A DNA stretch of 51,074 nt from JACDAN01 sp035711385. Lineage in GTDB: Bacteria; Actinomycetota; Thermoleophilia; Gaiellales; Gaiellaceae. A program made the translations under genes and the position numbers. The DNA lies in contig DASTCG010000077.1 of the NCBI GenBank assembly GCA_035711385.1, positions 1 to 51,074 of the forward strand, in the 5' to 3' direction. A model generated the notes under the pieces. That model ran no database searches. It was given only the letters and a program-made list of their open reading frames with translations, and was not told the origin of the DNA. Of the stretch, positions 17,398 to 25,002 are shown piece by piece. Every line of letters begins with the position of its first letter. Within the stretch, counting starts at the first letter, position 1.

Positions 17398-18324
17398 CTA
17401 GGGGACGACGAGCGCCATCAGCGCCTTCTGCGCGTGAAGGCGGTTCTCCGCCTGGTCCCACACCGCCGACTGGGGCCCGTACAGGACCTCCTCGGTGATC
17501 TCCTCGTCGTAGTGGGCCGGCAGGCAGTGCAGGACGATCGCGTCCCGCTCCGCGCGGCCCAGGAGGTCGGCCGTGATGCCGTAGCCCGCGAGGTCCCGCA
17601 GGCGTCGCTCGCGCTCCTCGTCCTGGCCCATGCTCGTCCAGACATCGGTGTACAGGACGCGGGCGCCTCGAGCCGCTTCCGCGGGATCCCGGACGACGTC
17701 GACGGCCGCGCCCGACTCGCGGGCGACCGAGAGCGACTCCGGCTCGGGCTCGTAGCCCTCGGGCGTGGCGGCGACGAAGCTTCCTCCGAGTCGGGCGACT
17801 GCGACCATCAGCGATGCGCACACGTTGTTCCCATCTCCGAGGTACGCCACACGTACGCCCTCGATCCGGCCGAGGTGCTCGCGGATCGTGAGCACGTCGG
17901 CGAGCGCCTGACAGGGGTGTGCCGAGTCGGTCAGGCCGTTGATGACCGGGATCGAGGCGTGGGCCGCAAGCTCCTCGACGTCCGACTGCGCGAACGTGCG
18001 GATCATGATCGCGTCGAGGTAGCGGGAGAGGACGGTGGCAGTGTCCCTGATCGTCTCGCCACGGCCGAGCTGGAGGTCGTCGGACCGCAGGTACAGCGCG
18101 TGGCCGCCGAGCTGGTCGATCCCGACCTCGAACGACACGCGCGTCCTCGTCGATGGCTTTTGGAAGATCATCCCGAGCGCTCGGCCGGGGAGCACGTGCT
18201 GCTCCTCGCGTGAGGCTTCCCTCAGCCGGCCGGCGGTCTCGAGCACGAGCTCGAGCTCCTCGCGGGAGAAGTCGGAAACCCGCGTGAAATGGCGCCCTCG
18301 GAGCGTGTCCGGCAGCTCGAGCAC
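17398..18324 (-). CDS. argF: Ornithine carbamoyltransferase
   Basis: 308 residues, full length. The carbamoyl-phosphate site FQKPSTRTRVSFE, the ornithine-side HPCQALAD, and HCLPAH near the C-terminus are all present, which separates it from aspartate carbamoyltransferase. It joins ornithine and carbamoyl phosphate to citrulline for arginine synthesis. No other arg genes are in the window. The GTG 18324 start lies exactly 6 nt after a TAGCAT -10 box, so the mRNA is probably leaderless. The promoter region is shared with hsp20 on the other strand. Confidence 0.94.
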   Translation of the reverse strand: MLELPDTLRGRHFTRVSDFSREELELVLETAGRLREASREEQHVLPGRALGMIFQKPSTRTRVSFEVGIDQLGGHALYLRSDDLQLGRGETIRDTATVLSRYLDAIMIRTFAQSDVEELAAHASIPVINGLTDSAHPCQALADVLTIREHLGRIEGVRVAYLGDGNNVCASLMVAVARLGGSFVAATPEGYEPEPESLSVARESGAAVDVVRDPAEAARGARVLYTDVWTSMGQDEERERRLRDLAGYGITADLLGRAERDAIVLHCLPAHYDEEITEEVLYGPQSAVWDQAENRLHAQKALMALVVP

Positions 18325-18330
18325 GGAGGG

Positions 18331-18336
18331 ATGCTA
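18331..18336 (-). promoter_or_regulatory. -10 box of argF (leaderless)
   Basis: TAGCAT on the - strand, 6 nt before GTG 18324. A start of transcription 7 nt after the box would place the GTG at +1. Confidence 0.5.
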
Positions 18337-18349
18337 CTGCGTCGGGGAC

Positions 18350-18378
18350 TTGACAGCAAAGCGCTTAGGTTTTATAGT
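18350..18378 (+). promoter_or_regulatory. Near-consensus housekeeping promoter of hsp20
   Basis: TTGACA (18350-18355), 17-nt spacer, TATAGT (18373-18378): the best sigma-70-type promoter in the window. TTGAC (18350-18354) and GTCAA (18388-18392) form a loose inverted repeat that could bind a repressor. A strong AGGAGG lies before ATG 18415. Confidence 0.8.
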
Positions 18379-18414
18379 GTCGACATAGTCAATCCCTTAT
18401 AGGAGGTTCAGGAG

Positions 18415-18897
18415 ATGGCGACCGTGGTTCGTTGGGAACCATTCCGTGAGCTGGCGGCGCTGCAGAACGACATGGGCCGCCTCATGAGCACGTTCCTCGG
18501 CCAGGCCCAGGGCAACGGCGAGAGCGGGCGCTCGTGGATGCCCGCCGTCGACGTCTGGGAGACGGAGAACGAGCTCGTCTACGCGTTCGACCTTCCCGGG
18601 ATCGCCGAGGACGACATCTCGGTGGAGTACGACGAGGGCGCGCTGACCGTGACCGGCGAGCGCACGCGGACGGAGCAGGTCGAGGGCGACCGTTTCTTCC
18701 GGTACGAGCGCCGCTTCGGCAGCTTCTCGCGCACCGTCGGCCTGCCGCAGGGCGTCGACGAGAACGCGATCAGGGCCGAGTACGCGAACGGCGTGCTCGA
18801 GATCCACGCGCCGAAGCCGGAGACCTCGAAGCCGCACCGGATCCAGATCGGCTCCGGCGAGCAGGCGACGATCGAGGGCTCCTCGACGAAGAAGTAA
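18415..18897 (+). CDS. Hsp20 / alpha-crystallin small heat-shock protein
   Basis: 160 residues. The alpha-crystallin domain spans about residues 40-145, starting WMPAVDVWETENELVYAFDL with the typical GIAEDDISVEYDEGALTVTGER core and ending with the YANGVLEIHAPK beta strand. The short N-terminal arm (FRELAALQNDMGRLMSTFL) and Ser/Thr/Lys tail fit the family. It is an ATP-independent holdase that binds unfolding proteins in the cytoplasm. The promoter is very strong and the ribosome site AGGAGG is good, as expected for a heat-shock gene. It stands alone; a hairpin separates it from the converging sigma gene. Confidence 0.93.
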   Translation: MATVVRWEPFRELAALQNDMGRLMSTFLGQAQGNGESGRSWMPAVDVWETENELVYAFDLPGIAEDDISVEYDEGALTVTGERTRTEQVEGDRFFRYERRFGSFSRTVGLPQGVDENAIRAEYANGVLEIHAPKPETSKPHRIQIGSGEQATIEGSSTKK

Positions 18898-18911
18898 CGC
18901 CTCGCTCTTCC

Positions 18912-18946
18912 GGCCGTGTCCTGGTGCCTGGCACCGGGACACGGCC
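18912..18946. terminator. Perfect-arm hairpin between converging hsp20 and sigma genes
   Basis: GGCCGTGTCC (18912-18921) pairs with GGGACACGGCC (18936-18946), with an inner GGTGCC/GGCACC step. It can form on both strands and may stop both genes. The inner GGTGCCTGGCACC core also resembles dispersed palindromic repeats. Confidence 0.6.
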
Positions 18947-18951
18947 CGACT

Positions 18952-19548
18952 CTACGGTTCGGCCAGCAGCTCGCGGAGCCGGCCGAGGCCGGCGAACATC
19001 CGGCTCTTCACCGTCCCCAGGGGGACGCCGAGGCGCTCCGAGAGCTCCGACTGCGTCAGTCCGCCGTAGTAGGCGAGCTCGAGCGCCTGCCGCTGGTCGC
19101 CCGGCAGCTCGGCGAGCGCCGCCTGCACCGCAACGCGCCGGTCTCTCAGCGTGACGTCCTCGTCCACGGGGCCGGCCGCGGGCTCGGGGGCGGCCTCGAG
19201 CGGCTCCCCGCGGCGGCGCTGCTCCCGACGGACGAGGTCAACGGCGCGGCGGTGGACGACGGTGAGGATCCACGTCGACGGCTTCGCGCGCTCGCGCTTG
19301 TAGGCGTCCGCCGAGCGCCAGACCGCGAGAAACGCCTCCTGCACCGCGTCCTCGGCGAGCGCGCGGTCCCGGAGGATCCGGAACGCGAGCCCGTATGCGA
19401 GCCGCCCGAAGCGGTCGTAGAGGACGCCGAGCGCGTCGTCGTCTCCGCGGCCGACCGCTTCCAGCACCTGCTCGTCGGACGGGTCGCCGGCGGCCGAGCG
19501 TTCCGCCTCGCGCCGCCCGATCGACAGTCGGAGCGCGAGTTCAGACAT
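18952..19548 (-). CDS. ECF-type RNA polymerase sigma factor
   Basis: 198 residues. Region 2 is seen at about residues 28-95 (YDRFGRLAYGLAFRILRDRALAEDAVQEAFLAVW) and region 4 at 140-195 (LAELPGDQRQALELAYYGGLTQSELSERLGVPLGTVKSRM), with no region 3, as expected for ECF sigma factors. It directs RNA polymerase to stress or signal-responsive promoters. The gene overlaps the end of the anti-sigma gene by 8 nt and comes after it, the reverse of the usual sigma-then-anti-sigma order. Target genes cannot be read from this window; the metal-transport operon just upstream is a natural candidate. Confidence 0.92.
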   Translation of the reverse strand: MSELALRLSIGRREAERSAAGDPSDEQVLEAVGRGDDDALGVLYDRFGRLAYGLAFRILRDRALAEDAVQEAFLAVWRSADAYKRERAKPSTWILTVVHRRAVDLVRREQRRRGEPLEAAPEPAAGPVDEDVTLRDRRVAVQAALAELPGDQRQALELAYYGGLTQSELSERLGVPLGTVKSRMFAGLGRLRELLAEP

Positions 19549-20176
19549 TTGCGCTCCCGAGGATGTCGCTCGTCGGTTGCGGGGACCCGCCTTCCGGCTC
19601 GAGCGTGATCGCGACGACGTCGCCGCGGTCGACCGGCTCGTCCAGCCGGACGGAGCGGCAGCCGCCGGAAAAGAGACCCGCTGGCCGGGGCCGGCCGCCG
19701 GCGATCACCCAGGCCTCGTAGGTCTTCGCCGCCGGCGTCTCGTCCAGGCACACGACGAGCGAGGCCTCGTCGTCCGAGACGATCAGCCGGCCGGGAACGC
19801 CCTGGAGGGCGACGACCCGCTGCGGGCTCTCTCTGAGCGAGTTCGCCCAGAGCCCGAGCCCGATCGCCGCGCAGGCGGCCGCGACCGCAGCCGCCGCAGT
19901 CGCGGGCAGGAGCCAGCGCCGCCGCGGCATCTGCACGACTGTCGCCGTGCGCGGCTCGGCCCTCGCGGCTTCGAGGATCCGGTCGCGGAGCTCGGGCGAG
20001 GGCTCAGGTCCGTCGGCGGCGTAGGCGAGATCGCTTGCGATGTCGCGCAAGCCGGCCACCTCCTCGCGGCATCGGCTGCAGGTGTCGAGGTGCCGCTCGA
20101 ACGTCCAGCGGTCCTCGGGGTCGAGGGCGTCGAGGGCGTAGGCAGCGGCCTCGTCGTGGATCTCGGACTGAGCCAT
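19541..20176 (-). CDS. Zinc-finger anti-sigma factor (RskA-like)
   Basis: 211 residues. The N-terminal cytoplasmic domain has the H-x3-C-x2-C zinc motif (HLDTCSRC, residues 30-37), which binds and blocks the cognate ECF sigma factor. One membrane segment follows at about 88-108 (LLPATAAAAVAAACAAIGLG), and the C-terminal extracytoplasmic RskA-type domain runs to the end. Release of sigma normally needs proteolysis of the membrane protein. The ATG start 20176 follows a weak AAGAAT box by 7 nt, so the pair may have its own promoter. The stop overlaps the sigma start. Confidence 0.88.
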   Translation of the reverse strand: MAQSEIHDEAAAYALDALDPEDRWTFERHLDTCSRCREEVAGLRDIASDLAYAADGPEPSPELRDRILEAARAEPRTATVVQMPRRRWLLPATAAAAVAAACAAIGLGLWANSLRESPQRVVALQGVPGRLIVSDDEASLVVCLDETPAAKTYEAWVIAGGRPRPAGLFSGGCRSVRLDEPVDRGDVVAITLEPEGGSPQPTSDILGSANV

Positions 20177-20221
20177 GCGCGTGATTCTTATTCGCCTCGC
20201 CCGGTCCGGCGGTTCGACGGA

Positions 20222-20911
20222 TCAGAACGGGTAGGGGGCGAGCGCCCACGCTGCCGCGCCGTACCAGCACGCGAAGGCAAAGCTCGCGAACCCGAGCGCG
20301 GGCGCGAGGGCACCGAATGACGAGCTCAGCGGGCGCGCGGCGAGCGCGAGGCCCAGGCCGGAGGTCAGCGCCGTCATCGACACGGCCGTGAAGATCGCCA
20401 GCAGCGCGAGGGCAACGATTCCGAGCGCCTGCGAGTCGATCGAGGCGACGAGCAGGACGCCGACGCCGGCGCTTCCGCCCATCCCGTGGACGAGGCCGAT
20501 GCCGAAGGCGCTGAGCGCGGTGCGGCCCCGATGTGGGTGGGAGTGCTGCGCCTGCAAGCGATAGACGCCCTGTCTGGAGCGGAGGACGAGACGGACGGCG
20601 AGATACGCGATCACGAATGCGATCGCCGTCTCGGCCGCCTGCTGCGCGCGCTCGGGCAGGTACGAGTCGAGGAGGAGAATCGGGACGCCGAAGGCGAAGA
20701 GGCTGACGGCGTGACCGCCGCCCCACGCGGCTCCGAGGCGGCCGGCGGAGCGGGCGGCGCGCTCGCGCGTGCCGGCGACGAGGGTCGTCACCGCGGCGAG
20801 ATGATCCGGGTCGGTGGCATGGCGGAGCCCCAGGAGGATCGCCACGACGACGACGAGCCAGACCGCGGCTCCGTCGGAGTAGGAGGCGATGAGGTCGTCG
20901 AGTCCGAGCAT
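20222..20911 (-). CDS. NicO/RcnA-like nickel-cobalt transporter, compact form
   Basis: 229 residues, mostly hydrophobic with about six helices. The motif RHATDPDHLAAV (near residue 28) is the H-x4-DH signature of nickel/cobalt transporters; a short His segment (QHSHPHRG) and a second motif GLVHGMGGSAGVG (His-Gly) follow. Family members import or export Ni and Co; direction cannot be decided from sequence. ATG 20911 has AAAGGAG upstream. It lies 14 nt after a larger NicO-type gene on the same strand, so the two may be partners or paralogues with different metal ranges. Confidence 0.8.
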   Translation of the reverse strand: MLGLDDLIASYSDGAAVWLVVVVAILLGLRHATDPDHLAAVTTLVAGTRERAARSAGRLGAAWGGGHAVSLFAFGVPILLLDSYLPERAQQAAETAIAFVIAYLAVRLVLRSRQGVYRLQAQHSHPHRGRTALSAFGIGLVHGMGGSAGVGVLLVASIDSQALGIVALALLAIFTAVSMTALTSGLGLALAARPLSSSFGALAPALGFASFAFACWYGAAAWALAPYPF

Positions 20912-20925
20912 TGTGCGACTCCTTT

Positions 20926-22227
20926 CTACGTGACGGTGGGCAGCGACCGGAAGGTCATGACGAGCCCGAGGGCGACGATCGCCGCGGCGCTGACGGCGGG
21001 AAGCGTCCGGACGGCGGCGCCCTCGAGGCGGAGGCGGGAGAAGAGGCGCCGGGCAGAGACCGCGAGCAGCCCGATCCCCGTGACGACGGAGGCGAGGCCG
21101 AGGCTGAAGGCGACGATGAGGAGCAGCCCGAAGCCGACTCGGTGGAGCGAGATCGCGGCCAGCAGGACCACGAGGGCCGTCGGGCACGGGAGGATCCCTC
21201 CGGAGATCCCGACCGCGAGCAGGCCGGGCCCGTGGTCGTGATGGTGGTGATGGTTGTGCGGGTGGGTCCGATCCCGGAGGCGGCGCCGGAGCACGGTCAC
21301 GCCGACGCCGACCACGAGCAGGGCGGCGGTGAGATTGAGCCATGGGTAGAGGTCCTCCGGCACGAGGAACTCGGAGAGCGCGAGCGTCACGAGCCCGAGG
21401 GCGAAGACGCCGATCGTGTGCGTGACGGTGACGATGCCGCCGAGCGCGACGGCGTGGCGGGCCTTGCCGCGCGAGCCGACGAGGTACGCGGCCACGATCG
21501 CCTTGCCGTGGCCCGGGGTGAGAGCGTGGGCCGCGCCCCAGAAGAGCGCAAGGGCCAGCGAGAGCGCGACCAGGCCAGGCCCGAGCTCCTCGCCGGCGAT
21601 CAGCGACTCGAAGCCGCCGCCGTGCCGCCGCTGCGTTGCGCTCCCGGTCAGCTGCGGCGGCGAGCCGTGCGCCGGGCCGGGGACGAGGATGACCTGCGCG
21701 GAGGCTGTATCGGCGGGCTCTCGCAGGAGGTCCCGCGGATAGGAGCGAAGCTCGTCGCTGATGCTTCGCGCCGGCGCCGTCGTCGAGACGACGCGCGTGC
21801 CGCGAGTGGCCCGGACGACGACCTCCTTCCAGCCCAGGCGGTCTTCGAGGTTGCCGTCTGCGTACGTCAGCTGCCTCCCGCTCGGGCCGGCGTCGTAGAC
21901 CGCGTCAAGCCGCAGCGTCTGCAGCCCACCCGCGCCACGACGCAGCTCGACGCGCCGGTCGAGGACCCGAAGGGACCGGCGCCGGCCGTCCACGGAGAGC
22001 TCGAGCCCGCGACCGAGCTCCGCGGCCGCTTCCGGTGTTCGTAGCCGCTTCCCTTCCTGGAAGGTCGGGATCTCGGCCAGGTCGAGCGCGTAGTGGACGA
22101 AGACGCGGTCGCCGGAGAGCTCGATCCCCGCGTACCGGTTGACGGTGAAGTTGCCGAGCGGATGGGCGCCCGCCGGCCCAGGGGTGAGAAGGGCGAGGAG
22201 GGCGAGGAGGATCAGCAGGCGTTTCAC
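20926..22227 (-). CDS. NicO/RcnA-like nickel-cobalt transporter with extracytoplasmic N-terminal domain
   Basis: 433 residues. A signal peptide (VKRLLILLALLALL...AGA) starts a domain of about 190 residues on the outer side, beginning HPLGNFTVNRYAGIEL. The membrane part has the metal motif HALTPGHGKAIVAAYLVG, a His-rich loop (HPHNHHHHHDHG) and ISGGILPCPTALVVLL. This is the layout of RcnA-like proteins with an added HPLGNFTVN domain, often seen near DUF4331 genes. GTG 22227 overlaps the stop of the TPR gene (GTGA). It probably moves Ni, Co or a related ion; direction is not decided. Confidence 0.82.
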   Translation of the reverse strand: MKRLLILLALLALLTPGPAGAHPLGNFTVNRYAGIELSGDRVFVHYALDLAEIPTFQEGKRLRTPEAAAELGRGLELSVDGRRRSLRVLDRRVELRRGAGGLQTLRLDAVYDAGPSGRQLTYADGNLEDRLGWKEVVVRATRGTRVVSTTAPARSISDELRSYPRDLLREPADTASAQVILVPGPAHGSPPQLTGSATQRRHGGGFESLIAGEELGPGLVALSLALALFWGAAHALTPGHGKAIVAAYLVGSRGKARHAVALGGIVTVTHTIGVFALGLVTLALSEFLVPEDLYPWLNLTAALLVVGVGVTVLRRRLRDRTHPHNHHHHHDHGPGLLAVGISGGILPCPTALVVLLAAISLHRVGFGLLLIVAFSLGLASVVTGIGLLAVSARRLFSRLRLEGAAVRTLPAVSAAAIVALGLVMTFRSLPTVT

Positions 22228-23429
22228 CGGAGCGCCCTCTTCGCGACCGGCGCCCAGCGGAGCGAGAAGTGGAGGTTCGTGCGCAGCGCCCGCCGGAACC
22301 AGCGGCGCGCCTCCGCTCGGTGGCCGAGGCAGCGCTCGATCATCCCGCGCTGGAAGAACTTGCCCGCGTCGATCGTGCCGAGGCGAAGAGCCCGCTGTGA
22401 GAAGCGCCGTGCCTCGCCGCAGCGGCCGTTCCTCGCGAGCGCCCAGGCGAGGACGCCGTCGGCCTCGATGCTCGGCCGCGCCTGCTGCGCCAGGCGCGCC
22501 CGCGCGAGCGACTCCCGCAGCCGGACGCCGTGGTCGACGTTGAAGAGTGCGAGCTCGAGGTCGGTCGCGACCCCGTTGGCGGCGTAGAGCCGGTCGATCG
22601 CCGCGACGAGCCGGTACTGGTCCCGCGCGAGACCGGGACGGCCGTCCGCGCGGTAGAGGTCGCCGAGCGCTCCGACGAACTGTGGGAGCGGCGCCTGCTC
22701 GACCGCCCGGCGCTCGAGCTCGATCGCCCTCCGGAGCCGTCCCCGCGCAGCCTCGACCCGTGCGAGCGCGTCGAGCGCGTGCACGTAGCCCGGAAGCGCC
22801 GCGAGCGCGTGCCGGTACTCGGCCGCTGCTGCGCCGAGCCGGCCGCGCGAGAAGGAGAGCTTGCCGAGCTGCGTGTACGTCCACGCAGCCGGCTCGCCCT
22901 GGTCGCCGGCGGCGTCGACGGCGAGGCGCATCGCCTCGATCGCCGGGCCGGTCCGGCCGAGCAGCTCGCGGGCGTAGGAGATGCGGGAGTAGGCGGCGAG
23001 CCCGGGCTTGACCTCGGCGAAGCGGTCGAAGGCACGGAACGCCTCCGCGTACCGGCCGAGCTCGACGAGCGCGTCGCCCACGGCCGCAGACGTCACGGCC
23101 GTCTCCGGTGAGAGACGTTGCGCGCGGCGGGCGAGCACGAGGCTCTCCCGGAAGCGGTGACGGGAGGCCTCGAGCGACGCGAGGCCGACGAGCGCCTCCA
23201 CGTCCTCCGGGCTCCGCGCGAGCGCCTGCTCGAGCGCGGCCTCGGAGCGGCTGTAGTGGCTCGGCGCGCCGGTCCGGCGGGCGGCGTCCAGCTCGCGGAG
23301 GCCGAGGCGGACGAGCTGGCGGGTGGTCGGCGCCGCGGCGGCCTCGTCGCCCTGGCGGAGCGCGCCCCCGGCAAGGAGGGCGGTGGCGGCGATCGCCGCC
23401 ACCGCTCCTGCGAGCAGCAGTCGCCTCAC
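22224..23429 (-). CDS. Tetratricopeptide-repeat protein, membrane-anchored or secreted
   Basis: 401 residues. An N-terminal hydrophobic segment (LLLAGAVAAIAATALLAGGA) is followed by at least six TPR-like helical pairs, for example ALEQALARSPEDVEALVGLASLEA and YRHALAALPGYVHALDALARVEAA, so it is a scaffold for protein contacts on the outer face of the membrane. GTG 23429 overlaps the DUF4331 stop and its own stop overlaps the transporter start, so the three proteins are made together. No enzyme motif is seen. It may join the DUF4331 protein to the transporter; this is inference. Confidence 0.82.
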   Translation of the reverse strand: MRRLLLAGAVAAIAATALLAGGALRQGDEAAAAPTTRQLVRLGLRELDAARRTGAPSHYSRSEAALEQALARSPEDVEALVGLASLEASRHRFRESLVLARRAQRLSPETAVTSAAVGDALVELGRYAEAFRAFDRFAEVKPGLAAYSRISYARELLGRTGPAIEAMRLAVDAAGDQGEPAAWTYTQLGKLSFSRGRLGAAAAEYRHALAALPGYVHALDALARVEAARGRLRRAIELERRAVEQAPLPQFVGALGDLYRADGRPGLARDQYRLVAAIDRLYAANGVATDLELALFNVDHGVRLRESLARARLAQQARPSIEADGVLAWALARNGRCGEARRFSQRALRLGTIDAGKFFQRGMIERCLGHRAEARRWFRRALRTNLHFSLRWAPVAKRALR

Positions 23430-24745
23430 GGCTTCTGCTGGCCCTTCGTGTTGTCGAACCCGCTCGGCGGGTCGTTCTCGTACGGGAAGGACATCAGGCT
23501 CGGGACGTCGTTCCCGTCCACGCCGTCGCCGAGGAGATCGCCGGCGGGATGGCCCTTGAGCTTCCCGGCCACCGCTCGCTCGGCGATGTCGATGACGTCG
23601 TCCTCCAGCCGCCGCCCGTTCGGGAAGCCGGCCGTGTCTCCGGCCAGGACGCCGAGCCGGTTCGGCGTCGCCGTCGGCGGGATCGAGAGGTTGATCCGCA
23701 GCATGTCGGCGAGCTTCGGCCCGGTCGAGTTGAGGCCGGGCACGCCCGTCAAGAGCACGGCGACGAGGTCGTCGCGGTTCTTCTCGGGGACGCCCAGGCC
23801 GTACAGCTGGTTGATGACCGCAGCGAGGATCGGCTCGCGGTAGTACTGCTCGAACTGCGCGTCCTTCGACGGGCTCAGGGCGTTCCAGCGGTCCTTGAGC
23901 TTCGTCGGGATGATCACCTCGTTGACGAGCGGGTTGCCGAGGCGCGAGACCTGGACCCACTCCCGCTTCTGGTGGAAGCGGCGGATGCCGTGGCGGCGGT
24001 ACTGGCGGATCCTCATCCGCGGCCGCTCGGTGGTCGCCCAGACGCCGACCGTGTGGTCGGAGTCGTCGAGCTGCGAGATCGGGATCTGCAGTGCGATCCC
24101 GTGCACGGCGTAGCCGGCGAAGAAGTCCTTGCCGCCGCCCATGTTGCCGGTGCCTTTCCGGATCGCGACGAGATCGAAGATCGCGCCGATGTCCCCGAAG
24201 AACGCGTCTTCCCGTTGACCGGCGAAGACCTTCCCGCCGCCGACCAGGTTCGTCACCGCGCCGGCCGCGAGCTGCCGGTAGTTCGGCGTCGTCCGCGGGC
24301 CGATGTTGTTCGGCGGCGTCACTCCGCTGGCGACGAGGGTCTCCTTGCCGCCGGCGACCCGCGTGACCGTGTAGTCCTGGACGGTGTTGCCGAGGAAGAG
24401 AGCGCCCTCGCGGTTGCGGAAGCGGAACCGGTAGCTGACGTCGGGCTTGCCGTCGCCGCTCCGGTCGATGTTGATCGCGTACCGGGCCCGCTCCGAGAAG
24501 CGGTACCAGTTCGGTCCGGCGGCCGGGTCCTCCGCCGGGATCCAGTTCGCGATCACGGTCAGGTGATCCGGCGCGTCGAGGCTCCGGAACGCGTAGAGGT
24601 CCGTCGTGTCGGCCGACGGGTCCTCGGCGATCAGCGGGGCCTCGCGGTGGCTCGACGCCCGGCCGGGGTCGGGGCCGAGGGCTCTGACGGTGAGCACCGC
24701 GGCGGCCAACGCGATCCCGATGAGCGCGAGTGCGAATGTGCGCAT
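23426..24745 (-). CDS. DUF4331 family secreted protein
   Basis: 439 residues from ATG 24745, with AAAGGAG upstream. A signal peptide (MRTFALALIGIALAAAVLTV) precedes the family signature SSHREAPLIAEDPSADTTDLYAF. Other conserved blocks are RFRFRNREGALFLGNTVQDY, DIGAIFDLV, GYAVHGIALQIP and the C-terminal RRLEDDVIDIAERAVAGK. DUF4331 proteins are extracytoplasmic with unknown function and are often found beside TPR proteins and HupE/NicO-type transporters, as here. It heads a four-gene overlapping operon. A REP-like element lies upstream. Metal binding is possible but not shown. Confidence 0.88.
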   Translation of the reverse strand: MRTFALALIGIALAAAVLTVRALGPDPGRASSHREAPLIAEDPSADTTDLYAFRSLDAPDHLTVIANWIPAEDPAAGPNWYRFSERARYAINIDRSGDGKPDVSYRFRFRNREGALFLGNTVQDYTVTRVAGGKETLVASGVTPPNNIGPRTTPNYRQLAAGAVTNLVGGGKVFAGQREDAFFGDIGAIFDLVAIRKGTGNMGGGKDFFAGYAVHGIALQIPISQLDDSDHTVGVWATTERPRMRIRQYRRHGIRRFHQKREWVQVSRLGNPLVNEVIIPTKLKDRWNALSPSKDAQFEQYYREPILAAVINQLYGLGVPEKNRDDLVAVLLTGVPGLNSTGPKLADMLRINLSIPPTATPNRLGVLAGDTAGFPNGRRLEDDVIDIAERAVAGKLKGHPAGDLLGDGVDGNDVPSLMSFPYENDPPSGFDNTKGQQKP

Positions 24746-24828
24746 CGTGTGCGGCTCCTTTCGGTTCGGCGCCGGGGGTGGGCGCCTGTGGTCGCCGCTC
24801 ATTCGCGCGGGCCGCAGCTTCGGTTCGG

Positions 24829-24982
24829 TTGGGGTCAGACCCCGGCTCGAGTCAGTGACGAAAGCGGGTCGAAAGCGCGTCGCGCGGCGGGATGGTCACG
24901 CGGAATGTCACCGTAGGCAGGCCCCGTTTCGAGGATCTTCTGAGGAGAGATCGTCACGCTTTCGCGCGGGGGTCTGACCCCA
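24829..24982. repeat. REP-like element: two GGGGTCAGACCCC palindromes in inverted pair
   Basis: This gene-free stretch (24746-25002) holds a 13-bp palindrome GGGGTCAGACCCC at 24831-24843 and its complement GGGGTCTGACCCC at 24969-24981. Each is followed inwards by a CGAAAGCG block (24859-24866 area and 24958-24965 area in inverse), so the whole 154 bp is an imperfect inverted repeat. Such paired palindromes resemble REP/BIME units mobilised by RAYT transposases; no transposase is in the window. It separates DUF4331 from carbamate kinase. Confidence 0.6.
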
Positions 24983-25002
24983 GCCCGCCGGGCCGGCAGC
25001 GG

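Noticed and set aside
20926..22884. Long - strand ORF starting inside the TPR gene
   Set aside because: Only the part from GTG 22227 is real; the upstream part is the TPR gene in another frame.
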